From positions 1-32,976 of the forward strand of contig JAZSRY010000066.1 in assembly GCA_045538735.1 (NCBI GenBank): a stretch of 32,976 nucleotides of DNA, written 5' to 3'. The notes below the pieces were generated by a model, which was not told the DNA's origin, ran no database searches, and worked only from the letters and a program-made list of their open reading frames with translations. The stretch comes from SIG459 sp045538735 (GTDB lineage Bacteria > Bacillota > Clostridia > Oscillospirales > Oscillospiraceae). The position numbers and the translations under genes were made by a program. Below, piece by piece: positions 15,806-23,124 of this stretch; the first letter of the stretch is position 1; the number at the start of each line of letters is the position of its first letter.

Positions 15806-17170
15806 TTACCCTTCTTTTGCGGGGCTTTTCAAAACTTTTCTGCTCACATATGCAAAGAGCAGCACGCTGGTAACGGCACTTATGGTATCGGAAATGGGCT
15901 CTGCCCAGTATATGCCCTCAACACCTATAAAGCGCGGCAATATAAGCGCAAGAGGAGTCAGGAGAATTATCTTTCTAAGGCAGGCTATAAAGAGACTTAT
16001 CTTTGCCTGACCTGTTCCAAGCAAGCTTACCTGGGCACTTATCTGGAAGGCGAATATCACCATACCTGCAAGGTATATGGGCATCATCCCTGCCGCCACA
16101 GCGCAAAGCTCCGCATCGGAGGTGAAAAGCCCGGCAATGCTTTGGGGGAACAGCAGTACAGCCAGATAAAACAGCGCCGTGTATGCAAAGCACACCCCGC
16201 TTACAATACGGAAATTTTGCTTCACACGGTCGAAATTTCCTGCGCCAAAGTTATAGCTGATTATGGACTGGGTGCCGTAGGCAAAGCCGTTTGCGGGAAA
16301 TACCATCAGCTGCATTATGCTGCAGAGAATAGTGTAGCTTCCAACATAAAGGTCTCCCCCGTAGCGCTGAAGACCGCTGGTGAACACAATGGCAATGAGG
16401 CTCTCTGTGCTCTGCATTATAAACGGAGATATTCCGAGAGAAGCGATTTTGCCGATTATAGCAAAGCGAGGCTTCAAATCCTCAAAGTTTATCCTTATAA
16501 CGGATTTTTCCGACAGGAGGAAACGCACTACCCACGCCGCGGAAATTGCCTGGGATATAATGGTTGCAAGAGCAGCACCCTTTACGCCCATATTGAAAGC
16601 GAATATAAAAATGGGGTCGAGAATTATATTGGCAACAGCACCTATCAGTACGCTGAGCATAGCCGTTTTGGCCTGTCCCTGGCAGCTTATGAAGGTGTTG
16701 AGACCTAAAGACAGCTGGACAAATATTGTTCCGCAAAGATATATGCGAAGATAATCGTCCGCGTAGGCTATGGTGTCATCACTGGCGCCAAAGAAATACA
16801 AAAGGGGCTTTCTCGTCAAAAGAAGCACCACTGTGAGGACCACAGAAAAACACAGTATCATAATAACCGCGTTTTTCAGTATCTCTCCCGCTTTCTCTCT
16901 GCTTCCTCTTCCCAGTTCCATGGCCGCAAGAGGCGCGCCGCCGTTTCCCGCGAAGGCGGCAAAGGCGGAGACTATAAGCAATATGGGCATACAAAGCCCC
17001 ATTCCCGTCAGGGCGAGGGCTCCCACATCTGCAATATGGCCAATATATATGCGGTCCACGATGCTGTAAAGCAGATTTACTATCTGGGCAAGCACCGCAG
17101 GTATTGCAAGAGAAAATATCAGTTTGAGCAGAGGCTCTGTGCCGAGCCTTTCTTCACTTCTTGGATTCAA
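15806..17170 (-). CDS. MATE-family efflux transporter
   Basis: The 454-residue protein has about 12 membrane helices and the usual MATE opening: LLKLIFSLAIPAVLAQIVNL followed by SIVDRIYIGHIADVGALAL. Two homologous halves are evident. MATE pumps export cationic or aromatic compounds using Na+ or H+ gradients. The start is TTG at 17170, whose last two bases overlap the TGA stop of ybaK; a GGAGG seven or so bases upstream and the family N terminus support it. It is thus translationally coupled to ybaK. Substrates cannot be inferred. Confidence 0.93.
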   Translation of the reverse strand: MNPRSEERLGTEPLLKLIFSLAIPAVLAQIVNLLYSIVDRIYIGHIADVGALALTGMGLCMPILLIVSAFAAFAGNGGAPLAAMELGRGSREKAGEILKNAVIMILCFSVVLTVVLLLTRKPLLYFFGASDDTIAYADDYLRIYLCGTIFVQLSLGLNTFISCQGQAKTAMLSVLIGAVANIILDPIFIFAFNMGVKGAALATIISQAISAAWVVRFLLSEKSVIRINFEDLKPRFAIIGKIASLGISPFIMQSTESLIAIVFTSGLQRYGGDLYVGSYTILCSIMQLMVFPANGFAYGTQSIISYNFGAGNFDRVKQNFRIVSGVCFAYTALFYLAVLLFPQSIAGLFTSDAELCAVAAGMMPIYLAGMVIFAFQISAQVSLLGTGQAKISLFIACLRKIILLTPLALILPRFIGVEGIYWAEPISDTISAVTSVLLFAYVSRKVLKSPAKEG

Positions 17171-17646
17171 ACTTCCGCCTCCGGAATTTTACATACATCT
17201 ATCCATTCCCTCGCCCTTGAATAATCAAAAAGCTCGGTAAGATTTAGTTCTATTGCGCTGTTTCCGCTGCCCACAGCGGGAAACACAGTTTCAAAGCGTT
17301 TGAGGCTCTCATCAAGATAGACCTCTATGCCCTCGTTTATGCCGAAAGGACATACTCCGCCCACGGGATGTCCCACCAATTCAAGCACCTCTTCGGCAGT
17401 TGGCATTTTAGCCTTCATGTGGAAAAAGTCCTTGAATTTTCTGTTGTCTATACGCGCATCCCCTGCCGCAAGAACAAGAATGCAGCTGTCCTCTTTTTTG
17501 AAGGAGAGAGTTTTGGCAATTCTCGCACCTTCAACCCCAAGGGCAATGGCGGCAAGCTCCACCGTTGCGGAGGAAACATCAAACTCCATAACTCTGTGTT
17601 CAAGTCCAAGAGCTCGGAAATAGGCTCTGCCTTTATCAATGGACAT
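17167..17646 (-). CDS. ybaK: YbaK/EbsC-family aminoacyl-tRNA deacylase
   Basis: The 159-residue single-domain protein belongs to the YbaK/ProX editing family, which clears mischarged tRNA such as Cys-tRNA(Pro). The invariant Lys is at 45 in RIAKTLSFK, and the GHPVGGVCPFGI block near residue 95 shapes the substrate pocket. Its length is normal for YbaK. It follows the DUF6440 gene by 27 bases and couples to the MATE gene through overlapping stop and start codons. The editing specificity (Cys, Ala or other) cannot be told from the sequence. Confidence 0.93.
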   Translation of the reverse strand: MSIDKGRAYFRALGLEHRVMEFDVSSATVELAAIALGVEGARIAKTLSFKKEDSCILVLAAGDARIDNRKFKDFFHMKAKMPTAEEVLELVGHPVGGVCPFGINEGIEVYLDESLKRFETVFPAVGSGNSAIELNLTELFDYSRAREWIDVCKIPEAEV

Positions 17647-17673
17647 TAGTCTTTTGCTCCCAAATTACTTTTA

Positions 17674-17868
17674 TTATTCTTCAAAATCAAAAGTTGAGCT
17701 GACAATGGGCTTTCCCTCTCTGTCAAGCAAAGGGGTCAGGCCTCCGGCATAGCCGGTCTGAACGAAGAGATAGTTAACACCGGTCTGGGTATCCTGCAAA
17801 ACGATAGCAGATTCCCCAAAGCTAATATTTTCCTTTTCGATTTTTCTGAATCTCTTTTTCTTTGCCAT
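17674..17868 (-). CDS. DUF6440-like small protein
   Basis: The 64-residue cytoplasmic protein starts with a basic stretch (MAKKKRFRKIEKE) and contains DTQTGVNYLFVQTGYAGGLTPLLDREGKP, a pattern I associate with DUF6440. This is a short beta-rich family of unknown role found across Clostridia. A GGGGCGAG ribosome binding site and a near-consensus promoter lie just upstream. It heads the DUF6440-ybaK-MATE operon. No function is proposed. Confidence 0.78.
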   Translation of the reverse strand: MAKKKRFRKIEKENISFGESAIVLQDTQTGVNYLFVQTGYAGGLTPLLDREGKPIVSSTFDFEE

Positions 17869-17906
17869 AAGTCTCGCCCCGTTTTATAATTTTTTGTATT
17901 ATTACT

Positions 17907-17935
17907 ATAATAGCCCCAAAATTCCTTTGGGTCAA
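17907..17935 (-). promoter_or_regulatory. SigA-type promoter of the DUF6440-ybaK-MATE operon
   Basis: On the minus strand TTGACC (17935-17930) and TATTAT (17912-17907) are 17 bases apart. The spacer holds a small palindrome (CCCAAA GGAA TTTTGGG) that could be an operator. It starts 12 bases after the DUF4125 stop, so DUF6440 is not simply read through from that operon. Confidence 0.75.
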
Positions 17936-17946
17936 GAAGAAGGCTT

Positions 17947-18567
17947 TCAGCCTTTCAGACGCTTTTCTATATCGTCCAAAGCCCCCGCTCCCATAAGAAG
18001 CATTTCCCTCTCCACCGTCCGCTCATGGAGATTTATGCCCTTTTCCTTGAGGGATGCATAATGATTTTTTAGGGCAAGAAGGGTGGACATGCCGTAGCTT
18101 GAAAGCTCTCCGCGGCTATAGGTTTCCACAGAGGTGGAGAAAAGGCTGTCCTCCGAGCTTCTCAAGGCTCTTCCTCTGGACGCGATTTTGGGGTAACGAA
18201 GGGCAAATTCCCGGCACCATGCAACAGTAGCGGCAACAAGTTCTTCCACAATTTTCTCCTTCTCGGGGCTCAGCTTGGGAAGGCGCTCTTCTATTGTCTT
18301 ATAGCCCACGGGGTCGGTGCTTTTCATCATGTAGGCATATTTCAGCGTTACGAGGTTTTCTCCCGCACTTTCCGCATGCTGAAGGTCGGCAAAGTAGCAG
18401 TGAAGACTATCCTCATCCCAAGAGAGAAACTGAGCCTTGCGCATTGCCTCAAACTGCCTTCTGTTTTGCTGGCAGGAGGCCTGTCCTCCCACATTCTGAG
18501 TTGCGTAAAACATCTCCCACTCTATGTCTACGATATTTTCAATAAGCTGTTGGCAAGGATTTTCCAT
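17947..18567 (-). CDS. DUF4125-family protein
   Basis: The 206-residue, helix-rich, cytoplasmic protein opens with IVDIEWEMFYATQNVGGQASCQ and continues with FEAMRKAQFLSW, the signature I associate with DUF4125. The middle is charged (EERLPKLSPEKEKIVEEL), and the C terminus has another amphipathic block (RTVEREMLLMGAGALDDIEKRL). No catalytic motif is evident. AAGGAG sits a few bases before the ATG. It is the third gene of a three-gene operon after a TPR protein and a DUF4037 protein, with a 16-base gap. The function is unknown; the tight linkage suggests it acts with its two neighbours. Confidence 0.83.
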   Translation of the reverse strand: MENPCQQLIENIVDIEWEMFYATQNVGGQASCQQNRRQFEAMRKAQFLSWDEDSLHCYFADLQHAESAGENLVTLKYAYMMKSTDPVGYKTIEERLPKLSPEKEKIVEELVAATVAWCREFALRYPKIASRGRALRSSEDSLFSTSVETYSRGELSSYGMSTLLALKNHYASLKEKGINLHERTVEREMLLMGAGALDDIEKRLKG

Positions 18568-18583
18568 TTTTTCTCCTTATCAT

Positions 18584-19504
18584 TCAGAAATCCAGAGATA
18601 TTATTTTGTTTCTGAGGGCGCTGGCTTCTATTTTCCCAATTATCTCTCCGCAGTGGTCCATCAAAAAGCTGCTCTCACCGCTGCTGAGAGTCTGCTCACG
18701 GAGAAGTTCTATAATAAGTCCGCTCAAGGCTTCAATGCTCTCTATGGCTTCGGTGCCGCGGCTTTCCATAATTTTATCAATAAGCCCTGCTGCTTCACGC
18801 CCTTTCAGCGGCAGCTGACGGAGGGCATAGAAGGACCACTTATAAAAGGGCATATATCGTTTATTCAGCAGGAAAAGGGCTCCCGCAGCATTTTCCGCAA
18901 AGCGTCCTTTTATCATCTCCGCAGCCGCTGCCTCTCCGTGGCGCAGGCAGCGCAGATAGTTATACTGTCCCGTTTGCGCCGCCAATGCGCAGCGGCGGGT
19001 CAGAAGCCAAAGGCGCACATCCTCAGGATAATGCTGCTCAAGGGTGCTTCGGAGGGCGCTGAATTTTCCCAAGTTATCCAGAAAAACCTCGCCGTTAATT
19101 GCGGCGGCAAGAGCGCTTTCAGGGGCTGCAATCCACTCCTCTGCGCTTTCAGGAAGACCTCCGCAGGAAGTGAAGGAGGAATAAAACTCCTCAATGCTGC
19201 GAAGTCCAAGACGGGGACTTTCGTTGAGCTTTCTTGTATAAAAGCCTCCGAATTCTTCGGGAAGTGAGTCCAGAACAGCTTCTATCTTCTCAGCATATTC
19301 GCCCATCATTTCCTCGGGCAGCCAAAGGCAGAAGCCCGGCCCCCAATCATGGTCGCGGCTTACAAAATCATCATAGCCGAAGGAATCGGAGCCTTCTCCC
19401 ACAAGTCCCGCCGCAAGATAGGGCATTGCGCCGGGGACTTCCTTGCGAAGGCGGGGCAGGCATTCCTGGTTAAAATAGGCCTTTGCCAATTCTATACCCT
19501 TCAT
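18584..19504 (-). CDS. DUF4037 protein with nucleotidyltransferase-like motif
   Basis: The 306-residue protein has near its N terminus VGEGSDSFGYDDFVSRDHDWG. Gly38-Ser39 followed by Asp51-x-Asp53 reads like the GS...DxD core of pol-beta-type nucleotidyltransferases. The rest, including FYTRKLNESPRLGLRSIEEFY and a helical C-terminal half, fits DUF4037. If active it could transfer a nucleotide to a protein, a small molecule or RNA, but no member function is known to me. The start codon overlaps the TPR gene stop by one base (TAATG), indicating coupling. It lies between TPR and DUF4125 genes. Confidence 0.82.
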   Translation of the reverse strand: MKGIELAKAYFNQECLPRLRKEVPGAMPYLAAGLVGEGSDSFGYDDFVSRDHDWGPGFCLWLPEEMMGEYAEKIEAVLDSLPEEFGGFYTRKLNESPRLGLRSIEEFYSSFTSCGGLPESAEEWIAAPESALAAAINGEVFLDNLGKFSALRSTLEQHYPEDVRLWLLTRRCALAAQTGQYNYLRCLRHGEAAAAEMIKGRFAENAAGALFLLNKRYMPFYKWSFYALRQLPLKGREAAGLIDKIMESRGTEAIESIEALSGLIIELLREQTLSSGESSFLMDHCGEIIGKIEASALRNKIISLDF

Positions 19505-20181
19505 TACAACTCCTTTCCGCTGATGCGGCTATACAGCAAAGCGTAGTTTTTGAAAAGAGTGCCCTCTCTGCCTTCAAGCTTTTCCGCCGTCAGAGCAGCG
19601 CGGTGCATATATTCCGCCGCCCTTTCAATATCACCCAAACCGTAGAAGGCATAGGCGCTGTTTCCCGCGGTGACCGCATGGATATACAAATTTTCGGGGA
19701 CGGAGGCAACTATCTCCTCCGCCTGCTTAAACTCAGCGGCGGCATCTGAGTACTGTTTTTTGTCCAGCCAGAGAAGCCCCAGATTATTGTAGGCGCTTGC
19801 CAGTACATCCGCAGGGATATTCGGCAGGGAAAGATAAAGCTCCCTGCATTGGGAAAACAGTTCAAAGGCCTTATCCCGCTTTCCGCACATGCGGTAAAGC
19901 CCGGCCAGATTATTCAATGTGGTGGCATAGTTTCCGTCTGCAATGCCCGCTTTTTCAAGGCACTCTGAAGCCTTTATAAAAGCAATTTCGCCTTTTTCAA
20001 ACCATGCGTTTCGGCGGCAGATACTGCCCAGCTCATTCCACAAAGCCGCGCAGCCTATGGCATCTTCGGGTTTTTCATTCTCATATTTGAGGCAAAGGCT
20101 TTCAAGACGTAGGCGCAAAGCCTCGTCGCTGCATGTATCCGAAAATCTGTCCAGCTCCGCAATAATTTCTGCTGCGTTCAT
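19504..20181 (-). CDS. Tetratricopeptide-repeat protein
   Basis: The 225-residue protein consists of helical pairs with TPR spacing: LWNELGSICRRNAWFEKGEIAFIKA, YATTLNNLAGLYRMCGKRDKAFE, and AYNNLGLLWLDKKQYSDAAAEFKQA, with weaker flanking repeats. There is no signal peptide, so it is a cytoplasmic scaffold or partner-binding protein. GAGGAGG lies eight bases before the ATG, and a near-consensus promoter lies further upstream. It is the first gene of the TPR-DUF4037-DUF4125 operon and probably binds one of the two other products. Confidence 0.85.
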   Translation of the reverse strand: MNAAEIIAELDRFSDTCSDEALRLRLESLCLKYENEKPEDAIGCAALWNELGSICRRNAWFEKGEIAFIKASECLEKAGIADGNYATTLNNLAGLYRMCGKRDKAFELFSQCRELYLSLPNIPADVLASAYNNLGLLWLDKKQYSDAAAEFKQAEEIVASVPENLYIHAVTAGNSAYAFYGLGDIERAAEYMHRAALTAEKLEGREGTLFKNYALLYSRISGKEL

Positions 20182-20221
20182 AGCCTATGCCTCCTCATTT
20201 TCCTTGTTTAGCTTGAGTTAT

Positions 20222-20250
20222 ATTATACTTTATGACCAATGCAATATCAA
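20222..20250 (-). promoter_or_regulatory. SigA-type promoter of the TPR-DUF4037-DUF4125 operon
   Basis: On the minus strand TTGATA (20250-20245) and TATAAT (20227-20222) are 17 bases apart. It lies 41 bases before the TPR start codon and just downstream of the tyrS operon terminator, so this operon has its own start. Confidence 0.82.
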
Positions 20251-20258
20251 GAGACAGC

Positions 20259-20290
20259 AAAAATCCCTCTCAATTCATGAGAGGGATTTT
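20259..20290 (-). terminator. Intrinsic terminator of the tyrS operon
   Basis: A 13-bp perfect stem (AAAATCCCTCTCA and complement) with a 5-base loop is followed on the minus strand by five T. It stands 5 bases after the stop codon of the zinc-ribbon gene. Confidence 0.9.
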
Positions 20291-20295
20291 CATAT

Positions 20296-20532
20296 TTAAA
20301 GTTCTTTTCCGCAGTGGGGGCATTTTTCGGGGACCTTGCGTCCGTGGCGCAAAAGCTGTCTTCTGCATTGGGGGCAGCGATAGAAAATCAGCCCCTGGAC
20401 AAAGCCTGCAATGAAAAATGCAACGGTGAGGGTGAAGAATATCTGAATTTGAGTGGTAACAAATGCCACAACTGCCGCAAGAGTGAGCAGGCAGAAGATG
20501 AGCAGAACTTTCTGACTTGTGCGGTAATTCAT
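20296..20532 (-). CDS. Small membrane protein with C-terminal zinc ribbon
   Basis: The 78-residue protein has two membrane helices (about residues 8-27 and 31-50). A cytoplasmic-looking zinc ribbon follows, with CPQC (Cys53, Cys56) and CPHC (Cys71, Cys74). Its ATG lies one base after the tyrS TGA with no strong ribosome binding site, so it is probably translated by coupling. It is the last gene of the T-box operon and is followed by a terminator. The role is unknown, and the link with tyrosine starvation control may be passive. Confidence 0.78.
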   Translation of the reverse strand: MNYRTSQKVLLIFCLLTLAAVVAFVTTQIQIFFTLTVAFFIAGFVQGLIFYRCPQCRRQLLRHGRKVPEKCPHCGKEL

Positions 20533-20533
20533 A

Positions 20534-21763
20534 TCAGCCGAGCACCACCCTGTTGTAGTTTTTCTTGCCGCGGCGGAGGCTTACGCCCTCACGAAGCTCA
20601 TCGGCAGTGAAAACCTTGTTTGCATCGCTGATTTTCTCATCGTTTGCGCTTACGCCGCCCTGCTGAACATTTCTGCGGGCGTCTCCGCGGCTGGGGCAGA
20701 GACCGCTCTTAACCAGCAGAGAAACAATGTCCAGACCGCCGTTTTCAAGATCTTCCTCAGTGATGGTGGTGGTGGGCATATTGGCTGCATCGCCTGCGCC
20801 GCCGAAGAGAGCCTTTGCGCTTGCCTCGGCCTTTTTTGCCTCTTCCTCGCCGTGGACGAGAGCGGTAAGCTCATAGGCAAGAATTTCCTTGGCTTTGTTC
20901 AGCTGGCTGCCTTCCCAGGAATCCATTTCGTCAATCTGCTCAAGGGGCAGGAATGTGAGCATACGGATGCACTTGAGAACATCGTCATCGCCCACATTGC
21001 GCCAGTACTGGTAGAACTCGTAGGGAGTGGTCTTGTTGGGGTCGAGCCAGACTGCGCCGGATGCGGTCTTGCCCATCTTCTTACCCTCGGAGTTGAGGAG
21101 CAGAGTGATGGTCATAGCGTGGGCATCCTTGCCCAGCTTGCGGCGGATAAGCTCGGTGCCGCCCAGCATATTGCTCCACTGGTCGTTGCCGCCGAACTGC
21201 ATGTTGCAGCCATAGTTCTGGTAGAGGTGGTAGAAGTCATAGCTCTGCATGATCATATAGTTGAACTCCAGGAAGCTGAGACCCTTTTCCATACGCTGCT
21301 TATAGCACTCGGCGCGGAGCATATTGTTGACAGAGAAGCAGGCACCGACCTCGCGGAGAACATCAACATAGTTCAGATCCAGCAGCCAGTCTGCATTATT
21401 TACCATCTGAGCCTTGCCTTCACCGAACTCAATAAAGCGCTCCATCTGCTTTTTGAAGCAGTCGCAGTTATGCTGAATGGTCTCGCGGGTCATCATAGAG
21501 CGCATATCGGTGCGTCCGGAGGGGTCACCTATCATTGCGGTGCCACCGCCGATGAGGGCGATGGGGCGGTTGCCTGCCTGCTGCAGACGCTTCATAAGGC
21601 AGAGAGCCATAAAGTGTCCAACATGAAGAGAGTCGGCGGTGGGGTCAAAGCCGATATAGAAGGTAGCCTTGCCGTTATTGACCATCTCTTTTATTTCTGC
21701 CTCGTCTGTAACCTGAGCTATAAGTCCGCGGGCGACGAGTTCTTCATAAATTCCCATTTTCAT
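20534..21763 (-). CDS. tyrS: Tyrosyl-tRNA synthetase
   Basis: The 409-residue protein is a class I synthetase of the bacterial TyrRS type that charges tRNA(Tyr). The HIGH-type motif is HVGH at 47-50, the tyrosine pocket block GFDPTADSLHVGH precedes it, and the KMSKS motif appears as KMGKT. The C terminus carries an S4-like RNA-binding domain (SGLCPSRGDARRNVQQGGV). Two ATGs compete (21763 and 21757); GGAG stands four bases from the first and ten from the second, and MGIYEEL is the more usual family start. A tyrosine T-box lies upstream of the gene before it, so tyrS is induced when tRNA(Tyr) is uncharged. Confidence 0.96.
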   Translation of the reverse strand: MKMGIYEELVARGLIAQVTDEAEIKEMVNNGKATFYIGFDPTADSLHVGHFMALCLMKRLQQAGNRPIALIGGGTAMIGDPSGRTDMRSMMTRETIQHNCDCFKKQMERFIEFGEGKAQMVNNADWLLDLNYVDVLREVGACFSVNNMLRAECYKQRMEKGLSFLEFNYMIMQSYDFYHLYQNYGCNMQFGGNDQWSNMLGGTELIRRKLGKDAHAMTITLLLNSEGKKMGKTASGAVWLDPNKTTPYEFYQYWRNVGDDDVLKCIRMLTFLPLEQIDEMDSWEGSQLNKAKEILAYELTALVHGEEEAKKAEASAKALFGGAGDAANMPTTTITEEDLENGGLDIVSLLVKSGLCPSRGDARRNVQQGGVSANDEKISDANKVFTADELREGVSLRRGKKNYNRVVLG

Positions 21764-21771
21764 CTATCTCC

Positions 21772-22800
21772 TTATTTGTTTTTATATTTTTCTATTATTT
21801 CAAGAGCCATCTCGGCAGCTTCCGCAATGCAGGTGCCGCAGAGGGTCTTTTCATACTTTTCAACGATGTCGCCGCACATCAATGTGCCGAAGCGCTCCTT
21901 GAAACGCTCTTCCATTTCAAGGCTCAAAGCCTTGGCATCGGGACGGGAGGGGTTGGGCTTTTCCGCATCCATGCAGGCTGCGCCTATGCTCATAAGAGCG
22001 CCTGTCAATGCTCCGCATACGGACTGGATATACATTCCGCCGCCGAAGCCGTAGCCAAGATTGGCGTTTTCAAGCCCCAGACCGCTGGCGTTAGCGCAGG
22101 CACGAAGCACGCACTGGCAGCAGTTATAGCCCTGAGCGTGGAACTCTTTGCCTGCATCACCGGCGCTTATATTCAGCATTGCGGGGCGCATAACGCGGAC
22201 ATGGCTCTCGCTCTCTGCGCTGAGCACATATTCACTTCCACAGTAGCGGACAGCCTCCTCGCCGATTGCCTCGGCAAAATCAACCACTGAGGAAATATTC
22301 TCAAAGCCGAAGCCAACACCGGAATAATGCATGGGAACAGTTACCTTGGGAGAAAGCTGCTTAACTATCGCCGCTGCCTCCTGGCTGCCCACGGTATAAA
22401 ATCCGCCCACGGGAAGTATAAGGCAATCAAGATTCTTCAGTTTTTCAGCTTCTTCATCAGTGAGAGTGCGGCCTATATCGCCCATATGAGCCACTCTCAG
22501 ACCGCCGAAATCGAAAATGCGGACAGTGTTCATTCCCCTTTTGCTGCCGTCGATATCATCATGGGGAACAATAAGCTCCTCAAGGCCGAAATTCGCCTCT
22601 TTTGAGCCGCTGAGCTCCACGGCGGGAAGATAAGCGTGGTCATCGTGGCCGTGGCTGCAGTAGACAAAATCGGCCTTTTCGCGCATATCGGAAAGTCCGG
22701 GTACCATGCCGTCCGTATAGGGGTCAATTATAATCTTGCTGCCATTATACTCAAGGGCGAAGCAGGCGTGTCCAACATAGCTGATTTTTACACTGTTCAT
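21772..22800 (-). CDS. Metallo-beta-lactamase-fold hydrolase fused to a C_GCAxxG_C_C domain
   Basis: The ATG at 22800, with AAAGGAG seven bases upstream, gives 342 residues; a longer frame upstream runs into the T-box terminator and is rejected. Residues 1-205 are a UlaG-like metal-dependent hydrolase with SHGHDDH at 49-55, DIGRT, and PVGG/MHYSG blocks. Residues 215-342 match the C_GCAxxG_C_C family: GYNCCQCVLRA (Cys227, 228, 230), GFGGGM, VCGALTGALM (Cys262), and late Cys309, Cys321 and Cys324. That domain is thought to be redox-active or metal-binding. It is the first gene under a tyrosine T-box and is followed by tyrS after 8 bases. The substrate is unknown. Confidence 0.9.
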   Translation of the reverse strand: MNSVKISYVGHACFALEYNGSKIIIDPYTDGMVPGLSDMREKADFVYCSHGHDDHAYLPAVELSGSKEANFGLEELIVPHDDIDGSKRGMNTVRIFDFGGLRVAHMGDIGRTLTDEEAEKLKNLDCLILPVGGFYTVGSQEAAAIVKQLSPKVTVPMHYSGVGFGFENISSVVDFAEAIGEEAVRYCGSEYVLSAESESHVRVMRPAMLNISAGDAGKEFHAQGYNCCQCVLRACANASGLGLENANLGYGFGGGMYIQSVCGALTGALMSIGAACMDAEKPNPSRPDAKALSLEMEERFKERFGTLMCGDIVEKYEKTLCGTCIAEAAEMALEIIEKYKNK

Positions 22801-22821
22801 AGTGATCTCCTTTCTGGATAT

Positions 22822-23085
22822 AAAAAATCCTCTGCCCCATACGGGACAGAGGACGCCAATAAACGTGTTACCACCTCTGGTTCGGAAAAATGTCGCCATT
22901 TTTCCCTCACGGAGTTTCTCTAAACTCCCGCGCTTTAACGGGCGCACCCGTCGCAGCCTACTTGCTCAAAGCTTTCGGTGCGCCGCTCCGCGCTGTATTC
23001 AGCCTTCCTCCCTCTCCCCCTTCCAGCAGCACGGGGTCTCTCTGGGCAGGTTGAAAAGCCTACTTCTGCGCATCATCGCATTAAC
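22822..23085 (-). promoter_or_regulatory. T-box leader, specifier UAC (tyrosine)
   Basis: Read on the minus strand, the leader has a long Stem I whose specifier loop contains GAATAC, giving the Tyr codon UAC at 22997-22995. A perfect Stem III hairpin (GGAAAAATG, GCGA loop, CATTTTTCC; 22905-22884) follows. Next come the T-box sequence AGGTGGTAACACG (22876-22864) and a terminator TCCTCTGTCCC/GGGGCAGAGGA with six T (to 22822). The TGGT bulge would pair with the ACCA end of uncharged tRNA(Tyr). The tRNA choice agrees with tyrS as second gene. Uncharged tRNA should favour the antiterminator and raise expression of the MBL fusion, tyrS and the zinc-ribbon protein. Confidence 0.93.
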
Positions 23086-23091
23086 AAGGGG

Positions 23092-23120
23092 ATTATATAG
23101 TTTTTATCCGCCTTTGTCAA
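23092..23120 (-). promoter_or_regulatory. Consensus SigA promoter of the T-box operon
   Basis: On the minus strand TTGACA (23120-23115) and TATAAT (23097-23092) are both perfect consensus hexamers spaced by 17 bases. Transcription would start near 23085, at the foot of the T-box leader. Confidence 0.92.
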
Positions 23121-23124
23121 CGGT

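Noticed and set aside
15794..16708. A 304-codon open frame on the plus strand
   Set aside because: It is antisense to the MATE transporter, whose family motifs and membrane helices are clear; the shadow protein is Tyr/His/Lys-rich with no family motif.
20852..22054. A 400-codon open frame on the plus strand
   Set aside because: It lies antisense to tyrS and the MBL fusion, has no ribosome binding site, and its product is a His/Val/Leu-rich shadow of the real codons.
22801..22947. N-terminal extension of the MBL fusion upstream of 22800
   Set aside because: The extension translates the T-box antiterminator and terminator; the ATG at 22800 has a good ribosome binding site.
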